Source: JACKIP01 sp963710165 (lineage in GTDB: Bacteria; Pseudomonadota; Alphaproteobacteria; Micavibrionales; Micavibrionaceae). Taken from it: a stretch of DNA of 64,000 bases. Positions 55,069-64,000 of this stretch are shown here, in pieces. Numbering within the stretch: position 1 is the stretch's first letter; each line of letters opens with the position of its first letter. The position numbers and the translations under genes were made by a program. The stretch is from contig CAVPYZ010000004.1 of assembly GCA_963710165.1 (NCBI GenBank), positions 62,001-126,000 on the forward strand. The letters are read 5' to 3'. Under the pieces are notes generated by a model. The model was not told the origin of the DNA. It made no database searches and saw nothing but the letters and a program-made list of their open reading frames with translations.

Positions 55069-58039
55069 TTATTCTTCCAGAGATACGAGAGAGGCATTGC
55101 CGCCGCTGGCGGTGGTGTCGATGGAGATGACTTTTTCGGTTGTGAAGGCCTTGAGGTAATTCGGACCGCCGGCTTTGGGGCCTGTTCCTGACAGGCCGCG
55201 CCCGCCAAAGGGTTGTGAGCCGACAATTGCGCCTGTCATGCCGCGATTGATATAAAGATTTCCTGCTTTGATTTTTGCCGCAACGTTTCGCCAAGATGAG
55301 GCAATGCGTGTGTGCATACCAAATGTCAGGCCGTAACCGCTGTTATTAATTTCGTCAATAATATGATCAAGGCTGGCGCCGTTATAGCGGATAATATGGA
55401 GGACTGGCCCAAAAACCTCCCCTTCTTCCAGAATATCTAATGATTTAATTTCAAAAGCGCACGGGGCAAAATAGAAATCATCGCTTGATCTGTTTTCCAT
55501 GGGCGTTTCTGCGATAAATTTGGCGTTGGCTTCCAGAAATTTTCTGTGATGGACGAGACGGTTATGCGCGTCACCGTCAATGACAGGGCCAATATCGGTT
55601 GTGATATCTTGCGGTTCACCAATATGCAGTTCTTTCATCGCGCCTTGCAACATAGAGATAACGGTGTCGGCTATATCATTTTGTAATCGGAACACGAAGC
55701 GCTGAACACCTTGCCCCGCGGCACCAAAAGCGCTGTACAGGACATCATCAATGACTTGTTCGGGCAGAGCAGAGCTATCCACGATCATTGCGTTTTGCCC
55801 GCCGGTTTCCGCAATTAAAGGAACAATAGGACCTTCATTCGCCGCAAGGGTCATATTAATTTTTTGTGCGACGTCGGTTGAACCTGTAAAGGCAACGCCC
55901 GCAACATTATCATGATAAATAAGCTCCGCGCCCAGTTGCCCATCGCCATAAACCAGCTGAAGTGTATTTACAGGCAGTCCGCTTTTTTCAGAAATTTCCA
56001 GCACTTTTGCTGCGATTCTCGGGGTTTGTTCGGCGGGTTTGGCAATGACGCTGTTTCCCGCCATAATTGCCGCAATGACTTGTCCTGTAAAAATTGCCAG
56101 AGGGAAATTCCACGGGCTGATACAGACAAAAATACCACGCGGTTCGTCAGATACGAATGTTATCCTCACCTGTCGGGCCGGAAAGTTGGACGCCTTCTTC
56201 TGTCAAAATGTGGCGCCCCTGTGCGGCGTAATAGCGGCAAAAGTCAATGGCTTCACGTACCTCGGCTTCGGCATCGGCAATGGTTTTGCGGGCTTCGATG
56301 ACAAGATAGGCAATCAGTCCACTTTTTGCGCTTCAAACGCAGCGGCGATTTTTTCCAATATGTTGGCGCGTTGTTCTACAGGTATGATCGACCATTTTTC
56401 AAAAGCGGTTTTTGATTTCTGGAAGACGTGTTCAATGTCACCCAGATTTGTGTCTTTGATTTCTTCCTGCTTTATGTGTGGTTTCAGGCTATCGATAGAA
56501 ATGGATATTTGTTCAAGCTGGGTTAAATCGGACAGGTCTGTTCCCGACGAATTGCTGCGCCGTTTAAATATTTGGGAGGGTCAGCGGGATTTTAGGGTGA
56601 CGGTGCGACGCCGCATTTTTAACCTCCCTGATTGGATCTTCAACCAGATGGGAGGGCAATGTTAATTCGTCGTACAGCTTATTGATAAAGGAAGAATTTG
56701 CGCCATTTTCAAGCAATCTGCGCACCAGATAAGGCAGCAAATCCTTATGCGGCCCGACAGGGGCATAGACGGTGACGGTGCATTTTTGTTCGGATTGGAC
56801 GGCGTTATACAGCCCCTCTGCCATCCCGTGTAGACGTTGGAATTCAAAGTCTTTCTCGTCTTTTGCCATTTCAATGATGGCGGCGATTGTATGGGCATTA
56901 TGCGTGCCGAACATCGGATAAATGTGGGATGATTTCTCAAACAGCTTCTGCGCGCATGCCAGATAGGACAGGTCGGTATTGGCTTTGCGGGTAAAAACCG
57001 GAAAATCGCTTAAACCCGCAACTTGCGCAATTTTGATTTCTGTATCCCAATAAGCGCCTTTGACAAGACGCACACGGATGCGCTTTCCTGCTTGTTCGGC
57101 AAGCAATGCGATGTGGTCAATCAACGGATAGGCACGTTTTTGATAGGCTTGTACCGCCAGCCCCAGTTTATTATATTCCTTCGGAATGGCGCGCATGACA
57201 CGGTCAAAAATCTCGATTGACATGTCAAGGCGATCAGCCTCCTCCGCATCTACCGTCAGGGCAATATTATATTCGGCGGCAAGGGTGCATAGATGGCGCA
57301 GTTTTTCGGCCAAAGCCGGAACGCAGATATCATGCTGCGCCACTTCATAACGCGGATGAAGGGCGGAGAGTTTGACCGAAATTCCTGCGGGTTTATTCAG
57401 TTTGGTTTTACCGATGGTCTCTATCGCCGCGGCGTAGGTTTCGAAATAGCGTGTTGCATCTTCATCGGTGCGCGCGCCCTCACCCAACATATCGAAGGAA
57501 TAATCCTCCGTTTTGTTTTTTGCAGCGATATTGAGTGCTTTCTGAATGGTTTCGCCCAGAACAAACTGATGCCCCATTTTCTTCATGGCGCCTTCGACGC
57601 CTTTGCGGATAAAGGGCTCCCCCAATTTGCTGAAATAGCTATTTAGTGTGCTTTTCGAGGCAAGCAGACCGACGCCTGCAAATTTTGTGAACCAGTCGGC
57701 TGTACCGTTGGATTTTCCCCAGTCCGCAGCGCTGATACGATCACGGATCAGGGCGTTGCGCGTGGCGCTGTCCGGAACACGCAAGTAAGCCTCTGCCAAT
57801 GTCATCAGCGTGCGGCCCTCCTCAGAATTCAAGGGGTATTTTTGCAGAAAATTTTCAAGCGTGCCAAGCTTTTTGGTGCGCTCCCGTGTTTGTTCGATCA
57901 GGTTGACCGCACGGTGAAATGTGCGATCCGCAATGCCGGCTTGCCAGTCAATGTGCTGTAACAGATGTTCAATGCAGGCATCTTCATCCTTTAGCTTATA
58001 ATCCTGATATTTGGTGTGATGGTCAATTTGATACTTCAT
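55069..58039 (-). CDS. putA: Bifunctional proline dehydrogenase / P5C dehydrogenase, multiple frameshifts
   Basis: About 990 residues when repaired; oxidises proline to glutamate. The PRODH barrel has SVKLSALHPRYE, VRLVKGAYWDTEIK and FGTHNAHTI; no N-terminal ribbon-helix-helix DNA-binding domain, so it is not a self-repressor. The P5CDH part has EPRGIFVCISPWNFPLAIF, FTGSTDV and the Glu motif IAETGGQNAMIV. Six single-base corrections are implied: near 56578, 56556, 56325, 56151, 55710 and 55690. The last two hide the catalytic Cys (read as GQGVQRFVFR, expected GQRCSALRV). Applying all six gives a length divisible by three. It could also be a decaying gene. Confidence 0.87.
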
Positions 58040-58077
58040 TCCCTTTCATTTTACCTGTAGTTCGCTAAAATACAAAC

Positions 58078-59409
58078 ATGCAAAATGATCTTCCCTTAAA
58101 TAATGTACCGGAATTTTCTGTTTCGGAGTTGGCATTTTCCCTGAAACGCACCATTGAAGATACGTATTCGCGTGTGCGATTGCGCGGGGAGTTGGGGCGG
58201 TTGACGTTCCATTCATCGGGGCATTTATACGGTAATATCAAGGATGATAAATCAACAATTGATATTGTATGTTGGCGCGGCAATCTGTCAAAATTATCGA
58301 TTCGCCCCGAGGAGGGGTTAGAGGTTATTTGCACGGGCAAAATGTCGTCCTTTCCGGCGCGGTCAAACTATCAATTCCAGATTGAAAGTATGGAACTGGC
58401 GGGGGAAGGTGCACTTCTCAAAATGCTGGAACAGCGTAAGAAGAAGTTGGCGGGGGAAGGTCTATTTGCGGCAGAGCGCAAAAAACCGATTCCATTCCTG
58501 CCACGTAAAATCGGGGTGATTACATCGCCGACGGGAGCGGTGATTAATGATATTTTGCACCGTTTGCGTGATCGTTTTCCGGTGCATGTTCAACTTTATC
58601 CTGTACGTGTGCAGGGCGAAACTGCGGCGCAAGAGGTGTTAAGCGCACTGCAAGCGTTTGAGCGAATGCAGGACAAACCCGATACGTTAATTCTGGCACG
58701 GGGCGGCGGATCATTAGAAGATTTAATGCCGTTCAATGAAGAGGCGGTAGTGCGCGCCGTGGCGGATTGTTCGATTCCGATTATCACGGCGATCGGGCAT
58801 GAAACGGATACAACATTGGTTGATTATGCATCAGATTTGCGCGCGCCAACACCGACAGGTGCGGCAGAGATGGCGGTGCCTGTCCGCGCCAATTTATATG
58901 CACAAGTGATGGATGATGCACAGCGTCTGGTCGGGTCAATGCAGCGACGCGTTGAACAGGCGGGGCAACGTCTGAGCGCGGCACGATTAAAAGACCCGAA
59001 GACGCTTCTGGAATTAAAAACACAGGGGCTTGATCATATCAGTACGCGTCTTGAAAACGGTTTTGATAAATATCTGGGTATGAAGAAGGAGCGACTGACA
59101 AAATTGGGTGCGTCACTACGTCATCCTAAAGCGATGATTGCAGAGAAGGCCAGAACCTTAACGCTTTATGACGGGCAATTACAACGATTACAGCCGGTAT
59201 TATTCGAGAAGAAGAAACAAGAGTTAAAAAGTTTGGATCGTATGCTGGAAAGCCTGTCTTTCAAATCAGTTTTGGAGCGAGGATATGTTGTGGTGCGGGA
59301 CAGTGCGTCCGGTCAACCTCTCTCCTCGGCGGAAAATGTGTCATCCCATCAAAAGCTGGAATTGCAGTTCAAGGGTGATAAATCGGTCAGGGTGATCGCA
59401 GAGTCCTAA
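58078..59409 (+). CDS. xseA: Exodeoxyribonuclease VII large subunit
   Basis: A 443-residue subunit of ExoVII, which degrades single-stranded DNA in both directions. The N-terminal OB fold (YSRVRLRGELGRLTFHSSGHLY) leads to the catalytic domain: KIGVITSPTGAVINDILHRL, LILARGGGSLEDLMPFNEE and ITAIGHETDTTLVDYASDLRAPTPTGAAE. A long coiled coil follows and the end YVVVRDSASGQPL is typical. The small subunit xseB is not adjacent. It is divergent from putA, with 38 bases between the starts. Confidence 0.95.
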   Translation: MQNDLPLNNVPEFSVSELAFSLKRTIEDTYSRVRLRGELGRLTFHSSGHLYGNIKDDKSTIDIVCWRGNLSKLSIRPEEGLEVICTGKMSSFPARSNYQFQIESMELAGEGALLKMLEQRKKKLAGEGLFAAERKKPIPFLPRKIGVITSPTGAVINDILHRLRDRFPVHVQLYPVRVQGETAAQEVLSALQAFERMQDKPDTLILARGGGSLEDLMPFNEEAVVRAVADCSIPIITAIGHETDTTLVDYASDLRAPTPTGAAEMAVPVRANLYAQVMDDAQRLVGSMQRRVEQAGQRLSAARLKDPKTLLELKTQGLDHISTRLENGFDKYLGMKKERLTKLGASLRHPKAMIAEKARTLTLYDGQLQRLQPVLFEKKKQELKSLDRMLESLSFKSVLERGYVVVRDSASGQPLSSAENVSSHQKLELQFKGDKSVRVIAES

Positions 59410-59493
59410 AGACCAAGGCTTTAATCTTTGCGTCTTTCAGGCGGATAGGTTATATAATTTCATAAGTTTCGAATAAAAAACCAAGGATATAAA

Positions 59494-59817
59494 ATGAAAA
59501 AAATAAATGTTATCGCTCTGTCACTTATTTGCGTTCTGATCAGTGCCTGTACAACAGCGCCGGAGCCAACCAGAGGCGATCTGATCAAGGCGCAAGGCGC
59601 GGAATTTTCCAGAATTGGTGAAAAGTGGAATAAAGGCGAAACAATGATCGCCGACGGGAATGCCATGATCAAAGCCGGGAAGAAAGAAGTTTCAAGAGGT
59701 GAAGATTTAGTTGAAAGCGGTGAAACCAAAATTGAAAAAGGTCAAAGCATGATCAAAAAAGGTAAAACCATGAAGACTGAAGCAGATCAGGCCTTAGAAT
59801 TAAGAAATAACGGATAG
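59494..59817 (+). CDS. Lipoprotein built of glycine-phased heptad repeats
   Basis: A 107-residue lipoprotein of unknown function. The signal peptide ends in the lipobox LISAC (Cys19). Residues 47-95 are seven tandem seven-residue units, each with Gly at position 2: KGETMIA, DGNAMIK, AGKKEVS, RGEDLVE, SGETKIE, KGQSMIK, KGKTMKT. Charged residues alternate with Met/Ile/Val at a fixed phase, which suggests a long helix or fibre in the periplasm. A small entericidin-like lipoprotein follows 11 bases later. Confidence 0.8.
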   Translation: MKKINVIALSLICVLISACTTAPEPTRGDLIKAQGAEFSRIGEKWNKGETMIADGNAMIKAGKKEVSRGEDLVESGETKIEKGQSMIKKGKTMKTEADQALELRNNG

Positions 59818-59828
59818 GAATTTATAGA

Positions 59829-59963
59829 ATGACAGTATTCAGAGTTTCAGTTTTGACAATCGGCGTTATCAGTATGGTGGCACTTTCCGCTTGCGGCACA
59901 TTAAATGGTGCAGGACGCGATTTAGAGGCGGCGGGACAAGCCGTCCAGAAAGCTGTTAAATAA
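59829..59963 (+). CDS. Entericidin-like small lipoprotein
   Basis: A 44-residue protein. Residues 1-21 are a lipoprotein signal peptide with lipobox ALSAC; the mature part CGTLNGAGRDLEAAGQAVQ followed by KAVK matches the entericidin A/B pattern (CNTxxGxGxDxxxxGxAI). Entericidins are small membrane lipoproteins linked to bacteriolysis and stress in enteric bacteria, but this role is unproven in other groups. It lies between the heptad lipoprotein and the 59967 gene, with gaps of 11 and 3 bases, and is probably co-transcribed with both. Confidence 0.85.
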   Translation: MTVFRVSVLTIGVISMVALSACGTLNGAGRDLEAAGQAVQKAVK

Positions 59964-59966
59964 TTT

Positions 59967-60467
59967 ATGCAACTTCCGCTTGGTGAATTACTCAGCCATC
60001 TTGGCGTTCCAGAAGATATGCTTGGCTATGAAACCGATAGCTGGCAACTGCATGATGACGTGAAGGATCGCACCTGCAGCGCCGAAGTGCGTATGGCGGG
60101 GGAGCAAACCGAGTTTGAAGTTGAAATTCTAACGTTTTTGGATGAACCGGATGAAGAAGGCCCACCCGTTGTGCAAGTTCTTGCCATGATGGGGAAACCG
60201 CGCGCCAATGGTAAATGGTCGCTTGGTTCGCTGGTTATTAAACAGGAACCTGTTGCTTTTGCAGATTGGGAAGCGGGGGTTTGTGCATTTTATAATGATG
60301 TCTCCGCGCATTTGAAACGTGGTGATTATCCCGATATTGACGCGCTGATTGACGAGCATTTACAAGGTGAAGGCGGTCAGGCAGGAAGTCGTCGTAAAGG
60401 CGGCGGTCGTAAAAATCCGAAATTCAAACCGCCCGGAAATACGATGAAAAAAGGTATGGGAATGTAG
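59967..60467 (+). CDS. Hypothetical protein with basic C-terminal tail
   Basis: Not recognised. 166 residues without a signal peptide. An acidic, beta-rich body of about 125 residues (for example FEVEILTFLDEPDEEGPPV) is followed by a strongly basic Gly/Lys/Arg tail (RRKGGGRKNPKFKPPG) that could contact nucleic acid or membrane. It starts three bases after the entericidin-like gene with no separate ribosome site, so translation may depend on that gene. Confidence 0.6.
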   Translation: MQLPLGELLSHLGVPEDMLGYETDSWQLHDDVKDRTCSAEVRMAGEQTEFEVEILTFLDEPDEEGPPVVQVLAMMGKPRANGKWSLGSLVIKQEPVAFADWEAGVCAFYNDVSAHLKRGDYPDIDALIDEHLQGEGGQAGSRRKGGGRKNPKFKPPGNTMKKGMGM

Positions 60468-60484
60468 CAGGCGTATATACGCGG

Positions 60485-62146
60485 TTACAAATAACGGCGT
60501 TCAATATGGCGCACCAATGTTTCGTGAGAAAGCGGTTTTCCGGTTACATCCTTTATCAGGTCATCCGCGCTCATCAAACGTCCTTTGATATGGATTTTTT
60601 CATTGAGCCAGTTTTTGATCGGCTCCATATCCCCTGCTAGAATAAATTTATCGAGAGAGCCGAAATCATCGACCATTTTCTCCGCAATTTGCGCCGCCAT
60701 CATGTGTCCAAGTGTATAAGCGGCAAAATAGCCGAATTTTCCGGCAAACCAATGTACGTCTTGCAAAACGCCCTCTATATTATTTTCAGGCTTAATACCA
60801 ACCAGACTTTGCATTTTATTGTTCCATACATCAGGTAGATCAGATACTTTCAGATTTCCGTCAAACAGTTCTTTTTCTATCTGGAATCGTAAATATACAT
60901 GAAAGAAATATGTGACCTCATCCGCGCCGCGCCGCAAGGCTGTTCTATTGATATTTGTACGCAAACGATAAAGATTTTCAGCAGATAATTCTGGATTACC
61001 AAGATCGTGGAATAATCCCTCTACACGCGGCGAGAGAAAATCAAAAAACGTTTTTGATCGTCCGATAATCATATCAATTAATAACGCTTGCGATTCTTGC
61101 ACAGCTGCGCCCAAATCCTGGCCTACGGGTTGATAGCGCCATGTATTGCGCGGTAATCCCTGAATATACAAACCATGTCCGCCTTCATGTAAGGCAGATT
61201 TCATCATTTTGAGAAAGTTTGTTTCATCGGCAGAGTTAATGACCAGACGTGTATCATCTGGCGTACCGCCTTCGACAGGGTTATGTCCTGTTTGATAGAG
61301 ACCGCCGCGTTGAAAATCAAAATGGAAAAATTTCAACAGGGATGTATTCAGCCACATTTGCGCAACGGCGTCGTATTTACCTGTTAAGGGCAGTGGATCA
61401 GAACGTGTTTTTTGTTTGGCCTCAATCTTTGGCAAAAGCCTTTTTAGGGCGGCGTAATAATCGGCAAATAACGTTTCGGTGGTTGCCAAGGATACGCCCG
61501 GCATATAATTCTGCATCAATGTTTCATAGGCCGAGCTTTGTTTCGTAGCGTGCATTTGCGCGGCGGCTATCTTTTTGTTTAACTCAACTTGATCGGCCAA
61601 GAAAATCTGTGCTTCTTTCCAACTACCATTTTGTAGAATCTCTTTATGGTGATTGCGCCCAACATGTTCCAGTTTGGCTTTCTGCTCCATCAATTCCCCG
61701 CCGATATGACAATGGCGGCTGTAAAGATTTTCCATTTCTTCCAGATTGGCAATATCCCATTTATCCCAGTCATTGGGGTGCACATATTCGTGGGCGCGTG
61801 CTTCATCCAAAAGTTGCTGGATTTTCTCATGCGTTAAATCTTCATGCATGCGACGAAATAGAAAAGCCAATTGACCTAGTCGCGATAGATAAGCGCCGTC
61901 CGGCATAGCAGTTAGAAAATCACGTCCCAATGTCTCCCCAATTGCCGCCAAGCGCCCGATATCACGAAAACGGGATTTAAGTTCCATATAAGCTTCACAT
62001 GAATGAGCTTCTTCTTGACGGGCTGGGAGTTCAGTTTTTTGAGGTGGAGCAGGTAGAGCCAGCCGCAACCCTTTTTGAACAGGTTTCAACATGTTTATTA
62101 TTTTCAGATTGCTTTTTAAATGCTCAAAAACCCGCCACATATTCAA
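60485..62146 (-). CDS. Carboxypeptidase Taq (M32 metallopeptidase)
   Basis: A 553-residue M32 zinc carboxypeptidase. The zinc motif is SALHEGGHGLYIQGLP, and the family signatures DDTRLVINSADETNFL and ESQALLIDMIIGRS (third zinc ligand Glu) are present, as is the C-terminal FGYFAAYTLGHMMAAQI. The core begins near EAYMELKSRF at about residue 51; the first 50 residues are an unusual extension, and an in-frame Met at 62092 is an alternative start. Neither has a clear ribosome site. It trims C-terminal residues of peptides in the cytoplasm. Confidence 0.92.
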   Translation of the reverse strand: MNMWRVFEHLKSNLKIINMLKPVQKGLRLALPAPPQKTELPARQEEAHSCEAYMELKSRFRDIGRLAAIGETLGRDFLTAMPDGAYLSRLGQLAFLFRRMHEDLTHEKIQQLLDEARAHEYVHPNDWDKWDIANLEEMENLYSRHCHIGGELMEQKAKLEHVGRNHHKEILQNGSWKEAQIFLADQVELNKKIAAAQMHATKQSSAYETLMQNYMPGVSLATTETLFADYYAALKRLLPKIEAKQKTRSDPLPLTGKYDAVAQMWLNTSLLKFFHFDFQRGGLYQTGHNPVEGGTPDDTRLVINSADETNFLKMMKSALHEGGHGLYIQGLPRNTWRYQPVGQDLGAAVQESQALLIDMIIGRSKTFFDFLSPRVEGLFHDLGNPELSAENLYRLRTNINRTALRRGADEVTYFFHVYLRFQIEKELFDGNLKVSDLPDVWNNKMQSLVGIKPENNIEGVLQDVHWFAGKFGYFAAYTLGHMMAAQIAEKMVDDFGSLDKFILAGDMEPIKNWLNEKIHIKGRLMSADDLIKDVTGKPLSHETLVRHIERRYL

Positions 62147-62212
62147 ACTATATCTTTTTTAGATTTGAGAAGATAGACAAAGAGCAGCAGATTTTGTTTC
62201 TTCATTCTAATG

Positions 62213-62662
62213 TTAAGAAAGATGCGGAAGGTGTACGCGCGCAAACCAGAAATCCTCGATGGATTTTACAAAGCCGAGCATTTCAGTGAAACCAAGCGAT
62301 TTAGGCATATAGGCACTAGCATAATTGGTGTAGCTTTCACGAATATCATCCGCAGAATTAGAGCCGGAAAACATAATAACTGGAATATGTTTGAATTTTT
62401 CATCGGCCTTGATCTCTTTCAGGGTCTCCTGACCATTTTTGCGGGGCATGTTAATATCAAGCAGAATAAGATGCGGGGTAGGGCAATCTCTATAAGGATC
62501 TTCGCAGCGTAGATAATTCATAAGTTCCTGACCATCATCAACGATGGTTAAGTTGGTCTTGAATTTTGTATGCTTGAAGGCTTGCTCTGCAAACAACTTA
62601 TCTGTCTTTTCATCTTCTGCCATTAAAATATGTATAGGCTCAAGATTTCTTTGTGATGTCAT
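62213..62662 (-). CDS. Single-domain response regulator (Rcp1-like)
   Basis: A 149-residue stand-alone receiver. Acidic pair in ILMAEDEKTD, phosphoacceptor Asp in LILLDINMPRKNGQE, Ser/Thr switch in VIMFSGSNSADD and Lys in AYMPKSLGF. The size and the ILLDINMP-K-G-E motif match Rcp1-type regulators that pair with PAS or phytochrome kinases. No output domain, so it acts by protein contact or in a relay. It lies 43 bases downstream of the PAS kinase and is probably its partner. Confidence 0.92.
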   Translation of the reverse strand: MTSQRNLEPIHILMAEDEKTDKLFAEQAFKHTKFKTNLTIVDDGQELMNYLRCEDPYRDCPTPHLILLDINMPRKNGQETLKEIKADEKFKHIPVIMFSGSNSADDIRESYTNYASAYMPKSLGFTEMLGFVKSIEDFWFARVHLPHLS

Positions 62663-62705
62663 TTTATATCCCCAAACTTTTATATCTATTATACTGTAGA
62701 ATTTG

Positions 62706-64000
62706 TTAATTAATCGGAAATGAAATTATGAACCCTGCACCTTTTTTATAAGTTTCATCTAAAGTAATGTATCCCTTGTGTGCGCGAATAATTTTTTGGC
62801 AGATGGCGAGCCCTATTCCCATCCCCTCATATTCAGAATCCTGACCGTGGAGGCGTTGAAACATCAGGAAAATTTTATCGGCGTAAGCGGGTTCAATTCC
62901 AATGCCGTTATCTTCGATATGGATATTGTGAAAATTACCCGAGCTTTCGCTGTAAATTTTTATTTTCGGGGACTGCCCCGCAGGCGTATATTTTAGGGAA
63001 TTTTCGATCATATTTTGAAATAGCTGATTTAGAAAGCCGTCATTGCCGTTAACACTGGGCATTTTTCCAAGGTTGATTTCCGCACCGCGTTCATCAATTT
63101 CATAGCTGAGGGTGCCCAAAACATTATTCACGACCATATTCAAATCTGTGTCCGATAGATCCAGATCGGCGCGCCCGATACGGGAATATTCCAGCAAATT
63201 ATCAATCATGAACTGGGCTTTTTCTGCGCCGTCCAGCATGATTGTCAAAAATTCCTGTTCGCTTTCATCCAGCTTTTCTTTTAAAGCGTCTTCAATAAAA
63301 CTTGCGCTCATTGAAATGTGACGTAAAGGCGCTTTTAAATCGTGGGAGACGGTAAAGGCAAAATCCTGTAAATCCTTATTCGAGCGTTCCAGTTCAATCT
63401 GTGCTTTTTTAATATCCGAAACATCACGTGAAATGCCGATCAGGTTTTTCTCACCGCTTGCGCGTGTCAAACCGACTTTCTTTGTAAACAAAGTTCTGCG
63501 CAGGCCGTCCGGAAAATCGAGTGTTTCTAGTGCTTCGCTATATCCTTTTTCAATCGCTTTGCGGTCTTCCTGCAAAAACGCCTCTGCTTCTTCGGGGTTG
63601 TAATCTTCAACTGTTGTTGTGCCGATAATATCGTCCCGCATATATTCGGGATATAGATTGATAAAGGATTGATTACCAAGAAGTATGCGTGACTCGCTGT
63701 CTTTAACAAAGATGGGGTCGGGTATATTCTCCAATATCAGTTCCATAAATTTTTTGGTATCGGCTGTGTCCTGTTCCTTTAAAGTTTGTTCGGTGATGTC
63801 ACGGAACATACCGAAGATTGATACAACCTGCCCGTCTTTTACATCAGGCTCGCCGAAAGATTCAACGTACCTTATTTCCCCGTCGGGACGTATTAAGCGT
63901 AAATGAAAGAAGAATTCCTGTTGTTTTTCAATGGCGGTTTCAAGATGTTTGTTAATCTTCTCACGGTCATCCTCATGGAAAAAGTCGATGGCGGTATCCA
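62706..64000 (-). CDS. PAS-domain sensor histidine kinase, runs off the right edge
   Basis: At least 431 residues; the open frame continues through the window edge, so the N terminus is missing. A first PAS domain (ending YVESFGEPDVKDGQVVSIFG) precedes FRDITEQ, then a second PAS (NIPDPIFVKDSESRILLGNQ), the H box FAFTVSHDLKAPLRHI, and an HATPase with NSLKYTP, DNGIGIEP and GMGIGLAICQKI. The F-V-SHDLKAPLR form is that of bacteriophytochrome-like kinases paired with Rcp1-type receivers. No membrane segment is seen in this part. Confidence 0.92.
   Translation of the reverse strand, partial: DTAIDFFHEDDREKINKHLETAIEKQQEFFFHLRLIRPDGEIRYVESFGEPDVKDGQVVSIFGMFRDITEQTLKEQDTADTKKFMELILENIPDPIFVKDSESRILLGNQSFINLYPEYMRDDIIGTTTVEDYNPEEAEAFLQEDRKAIEKGYSEALETLDFPDGLRRTLFTKKVGLTRASGEKNLIGISRDVSDIKKAQIELERSNKDLQDFAFTVSHDLKAPLRHISMSASFIEDALKEKLDESEQEFLTIMLDGAEKAQFMIDNLLEYSRIGRADLDLSDTDLNMVVNNVLGTLSYEIDERGAEINLGKMPSVNGNDGFLNQLFQNMIENSLKYTPAGQSPKIKIYSESSGNFHNIHIEDNGIGIEPAYADKIFLMFQRLHGQDSEYEGMGIGLAICQKIIRAHKGYITLDETYKKGAGFIISFPIN

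Overview
This window looks like chromosome from a free-living, moderately AT-rich alphaproteobacterium. The case rests on several lineage-typical genes and neighbourhoods: a DivL-type kinase with Tyr at the phosphoacceptor position, the run divL / MurU-like nucleotidyltransferase / addB / addA / trxA, an HdaA-like DnaA regulator coupled to a PerM-family protein and a DUF2066 protein, and lepB-rnc. A Rhodospirillales- or Micavibrio-like lineage is possible, but the sequence alone does not settle it. Most of the window is core chromosome with small accessory inserts. No phage, IS element or CRISPR array was seen.

Layout. 0.2-3.3 kb: a secreted acidic protein, a CBS-pair protein and an OmpR-type two-component pair. 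3.4-6.4 kb: a three-gene unit of retropepsin-like protease, membrane-bound inactive transglutaminase and ATP-grasp ligase. 6.5-6.8 kb: tRNA-Gln and tRNA-Thr. 7-11 kb: an isolated DotM/IcmP-like protein, RNase D, pirin and glucokinase. 11.3-15.5 kb: trehalose operon otsA-otsB-GH13. 15.5-20.1 kb: DUF2066-perM-hdaA, purM, tsaE. 20-22.8 kb: flavoprotein reductase, small exported protein and an AT-rich PD-(D/E)XK nuclease-like gene. 22.8-32.7 kb: divL, nucleotidyltransferase, AddAB recombination nuclease and thioredoxin. 32.7-34.9 kb: an AT-rich accessory patch with an AroB-fold gene and a winged-helix-like gene. 34.9-42 kb: a divergent two-partner secretion pair, TpsB transporter and TpsA beta-helix exoprotein. 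42-46 kb: lepB, rnc, HD hydrolase, nitroreductase, acetyltransferase. 46-53.7 kb: ilvC, fasciclin protein, rseP, two EamA transporters, pheS. 53.8-59.4 kb: purD, putA, xseA. 59.5-64 kb: small lipoproteins, an M32 carboxypeptidase and a PAS kinase/response-regulator pair that runs off the right edge.

The dominant anomaly is technical or evolutionary. At least ten genes, mostly conserved housekeeping ones, are broken by single-base gains or losses in or beside short homopolymers (otsA, GH13, perM, the DUF2066 gene twice, divL, addB, rseP, purD, and putA about six times). Restoring one base at each site gives full-length proteins with lengths divisible by three. That pattern fits uncorrected long-read indels better than real decay. 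I therefore annotate these as single genes spanning the frameshift.

The most biologically interesting items are the retropepsin / transglutaminase-like / ATP-grasp membrane unit, the orphan DotM-like gene, DivL with Tyr556, the TPS adhesin with long internal repeats and a C-terminal Cys pair, the AroB-like gene flanked by short GTCCGCTAT elements, and a lipoprotein made of seven glycine-phased heptads.
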